A DNA stretch of 64,000 bases from Crocodylus rhombifer. Taxonomy: Eukaryota > Chordata > Crocodylia > Crocodylidae. The translations under genes were made by a program, and so were the position numbers. Below the pieces are notes generated by a model, which searched no databases, was not told the origin of the DNA, and saw only the letters and a list, made by a program, of their open reading frames with translations. Of this stretch, positions 24,701 through 35,099 are shown in pieces (position 1 is the stretch's first letter; each line of letters opens with the position of its first letter). The DNA is taken from the NCBI GenBank assembly GCA_038503035.1, contig JAVSML010024418.1:124001-188000 (forward strand), given 5' to 3'.

Positions 24701-25480
24701 GTACTGATAAGAGGCTTCTGGAAAACTTGGCCCCAGGCTCACAGAATACAGAAATTAAGGAGACAAGCCACATAATCAGTAACAAGTGTTTTGTGGTATG
24801 ATAGGAAAGACTACTTTTACTGTTAAGCAACAATGAGTTGTATATATAGCCTTATAGCAGCATTTACATCTACAGAGATTGTCATGGAGGCCAACACCTT
24901 GGTTAGACATTTTTAAAGAAAGTCTGCTACTCTAAATAGTACCTCCTCACTGTTTTGAGCAATTTGTTTGTGGACACATGGTGTGTAAGAGACATGTTAA
25001 AAGGGCTGAATAGTGGCTGTTGCATCAAATTTCTCTGATACAGAAAAACATCTGATGGGGGGATGCTATGGCTATAGTGTTGATAACTGTTAAAAAAGGC
25101 ACTTGTAGCAACAGTCATGTTATGTGGTGTTATTTGCAGAAGCTTTATGGTAGTAAATTGCTCTGGGTATGTCTTTCATTGTTAGAGTAAAACTTTCATC
25201 GTTATGTGTGTCCTTGGTTGTGTGACACAGTGAGAACAGGGTTATGACTAAGCTGATTTTAAAAGTGCACTCAATTTAAAATGCATTTCCCAGGCTAGAC
25301 TCAGGCTTGTACTAGAATGGTTTGCTGGTATATCTATCTGTCGACAAAACACTACTAATATAGATACTAGTTATGCTGGGATGTTTTATACTAGCTCCCT
25401 AAGCAAAATAAGCTATATTGACAAAAGCACCTGTGTTAGGATGCTAGCTGGTACATAAATTTATTTAAAATCAACATTAC
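21742..25480. other. Intergenic sequence with small SINE fossils, no gene
   Basis: Mostly AT-rich. A tRNA-SINE-like phrase (GACTCCCAGTTCCTGG then ATTGCTCTCACCATTTGG) lies at 22268-22310 and a MIR fragment near 22735. No supported coding region was found; open frames at 23084-23418 and 24139-24833 lack recognisable domains. Confidence 0.45.
22735..22800 (+). repeat. MIR-type SINE fragment
   Basis: CTCTCTGCCTCAGTTTTTCA followed by TTTGTAAAACAGGAATT matches the conserved MIR segment. Confidence 0.6.
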
Positions 25481-25499
25481 TATGCCAGCTTGTAACAGG

Positions 25500-26192
25500 G
25501 CCCCTGCCCCATTACTGAGAAAAGGTAGAAAAACCTGGGGCCTGCTGGCCAGCCAAGCCCTTGGTGACAAACTTGAGGATGGAAGGGATTGAGTAAGCAC
25601 TCATCACAGAACCAGTGATGGCAGCAGCATCAGGGACCAGAGGCTTGTGCAGAAGCACTGCAGGGCCCAACAGTAGTGAGCTCTCCTGAGCCTGAGCTGG
25701 CAAGATGAATCAGAAAGCACCTGTGGAAGCTCAGCAAGGTAGATGACCATCAGGGAGCAGGGTGGGGGGGATTATATATAAATACTGGCCCTGCATCAAA
25801 GGAGGACAGTCTGGTCCTGGAGGCTGAAGGTATAGGAACCCCATGGCAGACAGGTTGAAGAGGAAAGCCTGAGAGACATCCTACTATCTCAGACAGAGGC
25901 CAGTAAGGAGCTGAAAGGGCTATCAGGGGATGAGACTTGGTATGGATGCAGGGTTTCAGACAGCCAGTATGCTGAAGAACTAAGTTGGAGCCATGGTGGG
26001 GAAGGCGCTTGGGGCAGTGCAACCCTGGCCCCTTCCCTGCCATCTGCCTGGGGTGTGCATGCACCCACTGCCAGCAAAAAGGATCAGGTCCCTCATGGCT
26101 TCTCCGCCTTCTACTTCTGGCATGCCAAATTGAGGTGTGGGTTGAGGTTGAAGTATTTTTGATACTCCAGCCAAAAACATTGCCGACCCCTG
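25500..26192. mobile_element. Likely hAT-like element, right terminus clear
   Basis: The right end reads CCAAAAACATTGCCGACCCC TG; in reverse complement this starts CAGGGGTCGGCAATG, a widespread reptile hAT terminus. The left end was not found as a matching inverted repeat, so the left boundary is only where composition changes. Open frames inside lack transposase similarity. Confidence 0.45.
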
Positions 26193-27690
26193 ACCTACAG
26201 GCTGTTTCTGAGAAACAAACCTCACCCTGTCTCAACAAAATCATCATAGCATGGGCTGTAGCTACCATTAGTTCCTATGTGGGATAACGCTATCCATAAT
26301 TGTTGGTGAATTTGGGGATACCCTAATTTATGCATGCTTGAATGTTCATCTGGGATATATGAATGAATAAATATATTGGTTTAGGTTTAGTTTTAAGAGT
26401 GGATTTTTGTGTGAGGAAAGAAATAAGGTAAAGAATGGCTCAAGGAAAGCCACCTGTCCATAAATACTTAACAGCTGATAAAAGATAATGCTGAAACTTA
26501 CTAATACTGAAGAATGAGAGAACTATTGCTGAGCTTAACATGGAGCCTTTTTTTAAGAGAAAGAACAGTTGTTAAAAAGAACCAGAATGAGATTGCATGC
26601 TTCTGAGGCTGTCTGGAGAAGGTAGGTCTACCTACATTACCATCTGGGAATAGTAAGTCATTAGGTAAAATAAACACACATGCAGACTGCTTCTTGTTCT
26701 AAAAGACACTTATATTTTGTTCACAGTGGGCACATCTACACAGTGCCCTGCCGGAACTTTGTTACTTCCAAAAGGAAGTACTAAAACACGGCTCAGTAAC
26801 TGCCCATTCTATGCTCTATGCGTGCTGCACAGTTATTTTTAGCTGCTACTTCGCCATAGTGGCACGCTATAATGGAGGCATGTGTTACTATGGTGAAGTA
26901 GCTACTGGTCACCAATAGATGCATGTGGTTGCTACATTGCTGTGTACACACACCTATTGTAAAATAAACATTTGTGTTTTTAAAAGGTCAGTTGGTCACT
27001 GAGTGTGCCACTAGTCACAGCCTTCCAAAGCACCCCAGATGCCCAAACTCAGTTGGATTTCAGCTCTGGAGCCAAGAGCCAGGTCTAGAAAAGGGAGAAT
27101 TGTGAATTCTACCATGAGACAGGCAACCTAACACAAGAGGGGGAGCACTCTAAAAAAGGCGTAAGGAGACAAGGATGTATCTATCCTTGTAGCCAAGACA
27201 GATGCATCACAAGGATATACCATTCAGCAGTGTTATGAACTCTTGCTTTTTTGTGTACAAATGGACCAACGCATAACTTTTCCATCCTCAACATTACAGC
27301 TCAGTCTTGTGACAAGTAAGGGTGGATGGTTTTCCTAACCACATAAATTAAATTAAGCTGCCTCTGTGTACCCTTCAAGACCTTCCCCTTTGGAACAGGA
27401 AATTGAGAACATGAAATGGCTTCATATTTTAAATTGTTCAAGTGGTGAGAGGCCAATACCTGTGGATGTCCACTATTATTTAGGAGTTAACTAAATACCA
27501 AGGTACAGGGCCTTACTTTTTACTGTTGCAGTTGTGAAATATTTGCTCAACCTTTTACAAGCTGTTTTCACAATTAGTCCTGGCTTGCACTCGTATAAAT
27601 ACAAGTGGAATCAGGCCCACTATGTTTTCGCATTAATGTTCTTTCAGATTTGGAAATCATGAGGCTGTAGTATACCCTATATTTTCATTT
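26193..27690. other. AT-rich intergenic sequence left of the ERV, nothing recognised
   Basis: No supported gene. The segment 26715-26960 has partly self-complementary phrases (CACATCTACACAGTG and TGCTGTGTACACAC) and may be a small miniature element. Confidence 0.35.
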
Positions 27691-27695
27691 ATAGG

Positions 27696-28235
27696 TGTCT
27701 CCCTATTATAACCGCTTTAGTGTGTGAGGCGACAAGATGGCGGGAGTCCCCGCCCTTCATGTCACGGGACCAAGGAGGGGAAAGTTGCAGCGTGCAGTTT
27801 TTGAAAAATCAGACAGGTGATAGGGTGAACTTATCGCTCATCATCACGTGCGTCACCTAGGTAATATAAAAGTGCGCCTAGCTGCACCCAAGCGAGGTCA
27901 TTTGTTACCTGCTCCATTATTACAAGGGACACTAGCATGATCATCTAGCTTCCGCCTCCCGTCTGCGATTAGCAACCACCAGATGCCGTTTGTTATCACC
28001 GTGACATGTCAGCACATACTGCCGGTTGTATTCTTCTCGTCTGCTTCTGTCTTCTCTCTCCCGCGGCTGCCACTGTAAGTAATTGAAACCCTTCGATTTT
28101 TCATCACCCCACCCGCTCCTTGTCAATTGTTTAATCGCAGCAACGTGCAAGCTGGACTTGCACGACCCCACCGTCCGCTAAAAGTCCCGAAAACTTTATC
28201 TCCGGTCCTCACATACAGCAAGTAGCAGTATGACA
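27696..28235 (+). repeat. 5' LTR of the endogenous retrovirus
   Basis: 540 bp, starting TGTCTCCC and ending TATGACA. It contains an E-box CACGTG (27845-27850) and a TATA box TATAAAAG (27865-27872), placing the U3/R boundary roughly 25-30 bp downstream. No canonical AATAAA was seen. It matches the 3' LTR over its full length. Confidence 0.95.
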
Positions 28236-28253
28236 TGGCGTCATGAACAGGAT
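28236..28253 (+). promoter_or_regulatory. Retroviral primer-binding site
   Basis: Starts TGGCGTCATGAACAGGAT directly after the LTR. The TGG start, pairing with a tRNA CCA end, is clear. The priming tRNA is not securely identified; tRNA-Ser and tRNA-Lys types each share only part of it, and some mutation is expected. Confidence 0.7.
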
Positions 28254-28339
28254 CGGGACTTTTTAGGCTCACTGATCACCGCATGTCCGTGGGGCAGGGG
28301 ATGCCACCCCACCGAAGATGACACCAATTGTGGGCACAC

Positions 28340-29851
28340 ATGAACTACCACTCTGCCAGTTCAGCCCCCAAAGCTTGCTGGGGCTACTTGTTCTTAAAGA
28401 AAGGCCAAAAGGAATGGGCTTTTGAGGGGTTGCCCTCAGCCTTGGGATGCCTGTTGAGGGACCCCAGAACTTTGTTCTGTCCACTCAATGAGGGGCAGAC
28501 AGTGTCTCTGAAGAAAGTTAAGGGGTACGGGATAGGAGACCCCACCCCAGCACAAACCTGGGCGAGGGGGCTGCGGCACTTAAAGAGCCTTGGGGTTGAT
28601 ACGCCCGCAGATAACTACCGCTGCCCACCCTTGAAGGATGGCTCCATGGGACGTGATATGGTGGCAGATCTGATAAGTGACTTAGAGATGCATGGAAAAA
28701 CCGCACACAAGTGGATGGGGCCCATGTGGGATAAGACAAAACGCCTGAGTATTCTGTATCAGCACTTTGTAAATACTGTGCAGTCGTACACTAATTTGGA
28801 GTCTCAACTCCATGCTGCGGTGCAACGGGCGGCCGATGAAGGCTGAGAGAAAGTGAAGCAGGTGCCGGAGGCGCCATCGCCAGGGAAGCCTGTGGCTCCG
28901 CCCTCAGCGCCGCCCCCTGCATACAACTGTCCGGAGGGTGGGCCGGTAGAGGAAGCTCCATCTGCCCTTTACCTGAAACTGCCAGCTTTGCCTGACGTGC
29001 CACAGTCCATGCCCTTAACGACACCTGCTACATCTGCGGCCTACCCGATAAGTACCACTAAGATCACCATTGGGCCTGCAGGATAGCCAGTGACGAGCAC
29101 CTCCTGGCGAAGTAAGTCGCGAACGGAGATACATGACCTAATCACCACCATGTCCCACCACCCGGGGGAGCTGCTGTTAGTTTGGCTGGGCCGCATGGTC
29201 ATAGATTTTGGTTATGATCGAGTGGACCAAGAAGAAAGCACGATGATGCTCCGTAGCCCCACCTGGGCCTCCGGATTAGGAGGTGTTAATGCTGCCATTC
29301 ACAATCATGACTGGCCAATTCCCCTCCCGGCGCTAGTAGTTATTGCTGTATCCATGATGCTGCATACGGTCTATAAGGGGCCCAAGTCCGCCACCGGCAG
29401 AGGACGTGACCAACTGATGAACTATATAGTAGGGCTCACTTATTATCACTGGGACCCAAATATTAATGCAAGAGGGAATCTTACCCCAGAACAACAGGTG
29501 GCCCTATACCCTCAGCGATACCTCTCCGATCCGGCATCAGTCCTGATACTACTGGCGGGAGTAACTGCGGCCTGTGACCTTTATTGGCCTAATGATCTGA
29601 CCTCTCGCCTGTGGCTACAAACATTCTTCAGACAGCCAGTCAGTAGTATGCCTGAGGCCCTCCATAAACTGCCCCCCGCCCCCCCCCCCCCCCCCCGCCC
29701 CTCCTCCCCGTCTGGCCACCTCACTTCGGCTGTTATGGCCATGTCCTCAGGTGGCTCCAATTGCTACACCATTAGCCAACCGAAAGACCCCCGCGGTGCA
29801 CACCAAAAGACCGTGCCATGTTCAGGTTCCTCCTCAATCAGGAAGGAATGA
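28340..29851 (+). pseudogene. ERV gag
   Basis: One reading frame, with the first in-frame ATG at 28340 and the end at a TGA at 29849-29851. It is interrupted by TGA at 28844 and TAG at 29084. The matrix-like N-terminal third is followed by a Pro-rich region with a PPAY late-domain motif (28913-28924), which in retroviruses recruits the ESCRT budding machinery through NEDD4-type ligases. A capsid-like region follows (29100-29640), then a Pro tract encoded by a run of 18 C. No CCHC zinc knuckle was found in this frame or beside it. A 43-codon open stretch in another frame (29848-29979) bridges to the protease. Capsid assignment is inferred from position only. Confidence 0.75.
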
Positions 29852-29930
29852 GTAAGCAGCAAATCTGCCGACTGGACCAGGAGACGCAAGAGAATCTAGC
29901 CGCCACCCTAGGATTCCATTGGAACAATGA

Positions 29931-31338
29931 ATACCAGGATGGACTAGAAGCAAGAGAGAGGCACCCAAAAAACGAATAGTGGTGGCTGGCTCCGGAGCCC
30001 CACCTGGGGACGAGTGGCCATACGCTACAATATGGTACCACCACCCTTCTGACCCGGCAGCTGTCCCTACGCCCCACCGTACACTGCTGGACACAGGAGC
30101 ACAAGTCAATGTTATCACCCTCACGTTGCCCCATGTTAGTATGGGGGCCAATATCTTTGTCCAAGGACTGAATGCAACGGAAAGTGTTCCAGTAGTCAAA
30201 ATCCTAATCTCACTGTTCAAACCAGTGTGAGCAGCAGCGAGGTCGTTCCGAGCCGTTTTGGGCAACCAAGTTCTGTTAGGAGTGAGCGGCATAAGACAAC
30301 TTCATCTTGGAAGATCCGTGTTACAAGCCCTCCCGATTAGAGAGCCCTCCATCGTGCTGCCCACCGTCAAGGTTCACCCGCACCGCCCTGAACTTCTCTG
30401 GAAAAACCTATGGAAGTTCTGGCCGATACCCACAAAAGAACCTTTAAGGGCAAGCCTTAACAATTTATTGCAGACCCTTCTTGAGAAGGGCCAAATAGAA
30501 GTCGTTACCCAATCCAAGTACCTTTCACCAGGATGGGGCATCGCGAAGCCATCAAACCCTACCCAAGCCTGACTCATTGTCGATTATAGAGCAGCCAATG
30601 ATCGAATAAGAGCCCTGGCCACCCCAGCAGTGCTGTCCATCACTCAACTACTTCACAACGTACGTTTGCACACACAATCATGGGCCTACAACATTGACCT
30701 GAAAGACATGTTCTTTTCCATCCCCTTAGACGATATAGAAGGACTTCTTAATATGTGCATAAACAGAGTGATGTATAAATGGAAAGTATGTCCACAAGGC
30801 TATCGCAATTCGCCAGCAGCAGCGGTGGGGGCACTAGCACCAGTTCTCGAAAGCATAGCAACCCCAAGATCCGTATACATCTATTCATACGTAGACGACA
30901 TACTAATAATTGGTGCTGACCCCGCCATGGTGCAGAAAATAGGCGATCAAACGTGTGTGGCCCTCACTTAGGCCAGCTGGACAATTAATATGGAAAAATC
31001 AGTAACCAAGCCTAATAAGCAGTTCACGTTCCTAGGAATTACATTTTTACCCTCAGGAATATCAACTGGAAAGCCTGACCAGTTAGCCACCTGAAGAGAA
31101 CATCATCCGAAAATGAAAAAACAGTTCCAAGAATTCTTAGGGCAACTGATGTGGGCCTGACACTTCCTGCCGCCATGCTTGCACCCCTTTGTTCGACATC
31201 TTCAAAGAAAAACATGGGGACACGCCTGGCGCTTCTGGGACAACTCTGACACAAAGAAATTTAATGAACTCGTTGAGTTTTTCTGCACGCCACCGCACCT
31301 TCAGTTTCACACCAACGGATTCCCTGTGAGTCAGCTAT
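29931..31338 (+). pseudogene. ERV protease and reverse transcriptase part of pol
   Basis: One frame, different from gag. The aspartic protease active-site motif LLDTGAQ lies near 30085-30105. The RT region follows, with a VDYRAAND block, DLKDMFFSIPL (palm Asp) and the catalytic YVDD (30888-30899), then FLGITFLPSG. In-frame stops are TGA at 30228, 30570, 31092 and 31155, and TAG at 30969. The frame runs out at TAA 31336; RNase H continues in another frame from about 31327, marking a small indel. Pol differs in frame from gag, consistent with frameshift expression in the ancestor. Confidence 0.88.
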
Positions 31339-32943
31339 AACTGGTCGAAAGACCAATTATTGGTGGTAGTGTGTAATGCCCAAGGTGGTCCAATTTATTA
31401 CAACTTTGCCACCATTGTGGGCGAGCAACACTGGTATGGACTTGCCCTCACCTGCCTGGCCCTCCAGTTGGCAAGCCCATTTTCAGTACAGCACGGTGTT
31501 ATTTACAGGCCCGGTGCCAAGACCTTGCCTGGCCTTAACCCCAGAAGGCCATCTGCTTGCTTTGGTGGCCTACCAGTAACTTGGTCTAGGCTGGTTAATG
31601 ATGTTTATGCCAAGTGGGGCAGTTGGCACTTCCAAGAAGACCCCCAGCCAGCACCAGCCTACCAGGACCGCATTCTCCTTTACAGAACAACTCAACCAGC
31701 GTGGTTAGCATGGGATGGGTGCATTAAGGGTTCCTCGAAGTACGGTGCTCCATGCCAGGCATGTGACTGGATGGAAATCCAACAGATCAACTATGATACC
31801 AATGCCCAGGCATTGGAACTTTTGGGGTTCCTTAGTGTTCTCCAACATATCTCAATGGCCCATAATCCGGCCCGACCACCGTGCATTATAGCGATTGATT
31901 CAGAGTACGTTTATAAAACCGACACCGGTGGTGCAACCCCCACTGCGCATATTCCTCTATGGGGCACTGTCTTCGAGGTTACTGATAGTCTTCACCAGCC
32001 CCCCTTAATAAAACATACTCGGTCGCACCGCACTGAGACAGAGCTGGTCCATGCGAACCTCAATGCCAAGCTCCAGACGGCAACGGCCAGCGTCTCCACA
32101 CCTACCGCCTCCTCGTCAGACCACCTTGTTCAGTTCTGGGGTCACCCTGGTGCTGATAGAGCATCTCGCCGATGGCAAAGACTAGGGGGCAACCCAGCTG
32201 AAGCATGAGCCCATCAGTGGGTCGCTGCCGCCACCCGGAGATGTGCCGCCTGTCAAGCCAGCAAGCCCACTGCCACAAGACACCACAAAAGAGGGGCTCT
32301 TGCCTCCATCCATTTCTGTCCCAGTAAAACCTGGCAAATCAATCTTATTGGCCCTCTACCGGGAGCAAAATCCCATCCGAAAGGGGTAGTCGCTGTCGAC
32401 TTAGGAACTCGCAATGTGGCCTGTGTTCCTCTTAAACACACCACAGCAAAAGATGTGCAAGATGCACTCCAACGGATAATTCAGTGGTGGAGTGAACCTG
32501 TCGAATTGCAAGCAGACAGAGGACCCCCCTTCACTAGCAAGTTACTAACCCAGTTTGCCATGGCACAGAATATTACGCTCCACATGCATCTTCAATATCA
32601 CCCAGAGAGCAATGGAGTAGCAGAAAGAGCTATAGGTCTCTTAAAACAAGCCCTTCTAACTGCAGGAAACAGCAGTTACAAAGGATGGGAGCGACACTTA
32701 CCCCAAGTCCTAGCTAATCTTAACTCCGACAAACCGCACTGGGACTCTGGAGCCCCCATATCCCCTGCACCGTGGAAACCTGTTTACGCAGCAGGTGATC
32801 TTCTATGGCTCGTGATTCCTAAGGGTCCCCATCCGTCAGCCCCCCTTGAAGCCACCGTATTGCAACCCGTCACTTACCCTAATACATATTGGTGTGAAGG
32901 TCCTCGTACTCGCATATTAACGCACCATAATTGGCTAAGCTGA
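31330..32943 (+). pseudogene. ERV RNase H and integrase part of pol
   Basis: A single frame with one TGA at 32206. RNase H features include the WDGCIKG block (31711 on) and the IDSEYV block. The integrase N-terminal zinc domain shows a CAAC pair near 32240. The core has the second catalytic Asp in QADRGPPF (GAC 32515-32517) and Glu in NGVAERA (GAA 32623-32625) exactly 35 residues apart, the DD35E spacing. The position expected for the first catalytic Asp, in the WQI-x-LIGPLP block, is Asn (AAT 32341-32343). The frame ends at TGA 32941, before env begins, with no overlap. Confidence 0.88.
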
Positions 32944-32989
32944 CGTGACCCAAAATTGCCGTAAATCTTAGCTTGTTGTGTAGGTCTTG

Positions 32990-33022
32990 TTTAATTGTTA
33001 TTAACGTGTTATCTTGTTGCAG
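32990..33022 (+). promoter_or_regulatory. Putative env splice acceptor
   Basis: A T-rich stretch, a TTAAC branch-like word at 33000-33004 and TTGTTGCAG end at 33022, directly before the open env frame. This is where simple retroviruses splice to make env mRNA. The donor was not identified. Confidence 0.5.
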
Positions 33023-34509
33023 GTTCTGAGCAATGACTTGCGAGAAAATTCCTTTCTGATGACATTAGCTATTGTGTCCCACAATTACGTGAATGATACG
33101 CAAGAAAATGGCACCTTCGTTGCATGTACCAATCGAGTTCCCAGTGTTCAGCAGTTAGGCCTTTCGTTTACCCCATTTACTTTTAATAATTCCTTCAAAT
33201 TCACATCCTGGGCCAATTTTCCTAGTTGCCGGTCGGGGCATCCCAGCACAGTTGATGGCATTTCCCTGAATCCTATTAATTTAACAAACTCAGTGGCCCC
33301 CATAGTGTGGCTAAAAAATGGTACTGCCATAGACCAACTACTGTTATGTAACACCTCCATGAAGCAAGCAATTTTTATGTGGTGGCCAACCTTTAATAAT
33401 AGCAGTTGCCACCATTCCACATGAGTTTCCCAACTTATAAGCACCCCCTGTTTCGGAAAAGTCGTTTCCCTTCCAGCCGGCCTTCAAACCTTAGTCTCGG
33501 CCTGTAAAGGAGCAGCAGTGCAGTGCAACTACCCGACTACTACTGATGTAGTCATTTACGTTGCATCAAACTTTAGCCCAGTGGCTTTCGGGCAAGTGTG
33601 TGCGCACGCTCTGAAGCTAATTCTCCACAATTATTCCAATTCTCCAGCAACCGCTCCCTGTAATAGTCGTACCCCAAAAGATGCCTTACCGCCGGGATGG
33701 GTAGGGCTTAATCTTACCACTTCTCATGCCTTTTTAGACACCCAGCCAGATCTTGACTATACATGGATGTTAGTCACCACCGCCCTCAACATGAAACAGT
33801 TTATACTTTACTGCGAGTCACCTTTTTTCCAATGCCCACAGACTGACTGCGGAAAACGCAGCGCATGGGATCAATTGTCCCACCTCGAATGGCTAGGCAC
33901 TATATTCCCTTCAGTTGGTAACCCCCTTGCGTTAACCAAACTTGTGTATCTTAACTAAGCTTTGAGGCTTTTGGCAATTCAACAAAAACTGGCTTTGAAA
34001 AAATGGAACAAGTGATCAACGAGCTTCAACAAGCCGTTTACTTTAACTGCCTCGGGTTAGACTATCTGTTAGCCACAGAAGGCGGCTTTTGCACCGCCCT
34101 AAACGACATCTACAATGGCTCTTCTCCGTCTGAAAGTGACAGTCAACTACAATGTTGTTTGTGTTTTACCCCAGCTAGCTTCAATCTCACCGATGTCCTG
34201 CAAGGAATTGATGTTGCCCTCAACCTTACTCACCAAGCCTGCGATATTAGTTCTAACTTTGACTGGATGTTTAGCTGGCTTGATGTGTTTGGACTCGGTC
34301 ACTTAAAGCGCCTAGCGGTTACGGCCTTAACCGTTTGTTCTGTTGGCATTATAATATGTTGTTTATTCTGTTTTCTATTGCAGTGGCTAAAGTCGCGACT
34401 AGTACGTTTATCTGCATTTGTATACACCCACTTACCCAGTGACGAAGCAACTATGAGTTCGGCTGTACAAGAGCAGTACCCTGAAGATGAGTATGGTACC
34501 ATAATCTAG
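33023..34509 (+). pseudogene. ERV envelope glycoprotein gene
   Basis: The surface-unit frame is open from the presumed splice acceptor at 33022 to TAA 33956, with one TGA at 33422. It carries many N-x-S/T sites. The transmembrane unit lies in another frame (about 33952-34509), so a small indel separates them, possibly at the C-run near 33921. TM features are LQQAVYFNCLGLDYLLATEG (immunosuppressive-domain-like coil), a membrane span around 34315-34385 and a tail of about 45 residues ending in a Tyr-based YGTII. No furin-type RxKR site or clear fusion peptide was seen. This is a surface entry protein fossil; it is not functional. Confidence 0.85.
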
Positions 34510-34538
34510 AGCATCTTGCTGCCTCGCGCAAGGGAGCA

Positions 34539-35094
34539 TGTCTCCCTATTATAACCACGTTAGTGCGCGAGGTGACAAGATGGCAGGAGTCCCCGCCCTT
34601 CATGTCACAGGACCAAGGAGGGGAAAGTTGCAGCGTGTGCTTTTTGAAAAATCAGACAGGTGACAGGGCAAACTTACCGCTCATCATCACGTGTGTCACC
34701 TAGGTAATATAAGGGAGCGCCTAGCCGCACCTGAGCGAGGTCGTTTGTTACCCGCTCCGTTATTACGAGGAGCCTGATCATCTAGCTGATTACGCTAGCT
34801 TGATCATCTAGCTTCCGCCTCCCATCCGTGATTAGCAACCGCTGGACGCCGTTTGTTATCACCGTGACATGTCAGCACATACTGCCGGTTGTATTCTTCT
34901 CGTCTGCTTCTGTCTTCTCTCTCCCATGGCTGCCGCTGTAACTAAAACCCTTCAATTTTTCATCACCCCACCCACTCCTTGTCAATTGTTTAATCGCAAC
35001 AACGTGCAAGCCAGACCTGCATGACCCCACCGCCCGCTAAAAGTCCCGAAAACTTTATCTCTGGTCCTCACGCACAGCAAGTAGCAGTATGACA
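34539..35094 (+). repeat. 3' LTR of the endogenous retrovirus
   Basis: 556 bp, TGTCTCCC to TATGACA. It is longer than the 5' LTR mainly because TGATCATCTAGCT is duplicated at about 34767-34815, and shorter by a few bases near 34940. The TATA region reads TATAAGGG here instead of TATAAAAG. A short purine run AAGGGAG (34530-34536) precedes it as the likely polypurine tract. Confidence 0.95.
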
Positions 35095-35099
35095 ATAGG

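Larger units (their letters stand above)
27691..35099 (+). mobile_element. Full-length endogenous retrovirus with 5-bp target duplication
   Basis: A 7.4-kb provirus bounded by identical 5-bp flanks ATAGG (27691-27695 and 35095-35099). LTRs run TG...CA. The order is 5' LTR, primer-binding site, gag, protease, RT, RNase H, integrase, env, short purine tract and 3' LTR. All three genes carry stops or frame changes, so it is a dead copy. The LTRs differ at roughly 45-50 positions by eye, about 9%, implying an old insertion. The virus class was not settled: a 5-bp duplication, gamma-like TM wording and an unusual gag are all present together. Confidence 0.93.

Noticed and set aside
25750..26287. 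172-codon minus-strand open frame near a hAT-like end
   Set aside because: Overlapping frames on both strands, no domain. It is next to a transposon terminus and probably non-coding.
28236..28253. Assignment of the priming tRNA
   Set aside because: Partial matches to tRNA-Ser and tRNA-Lys types were considered, but neither is good enough to name.
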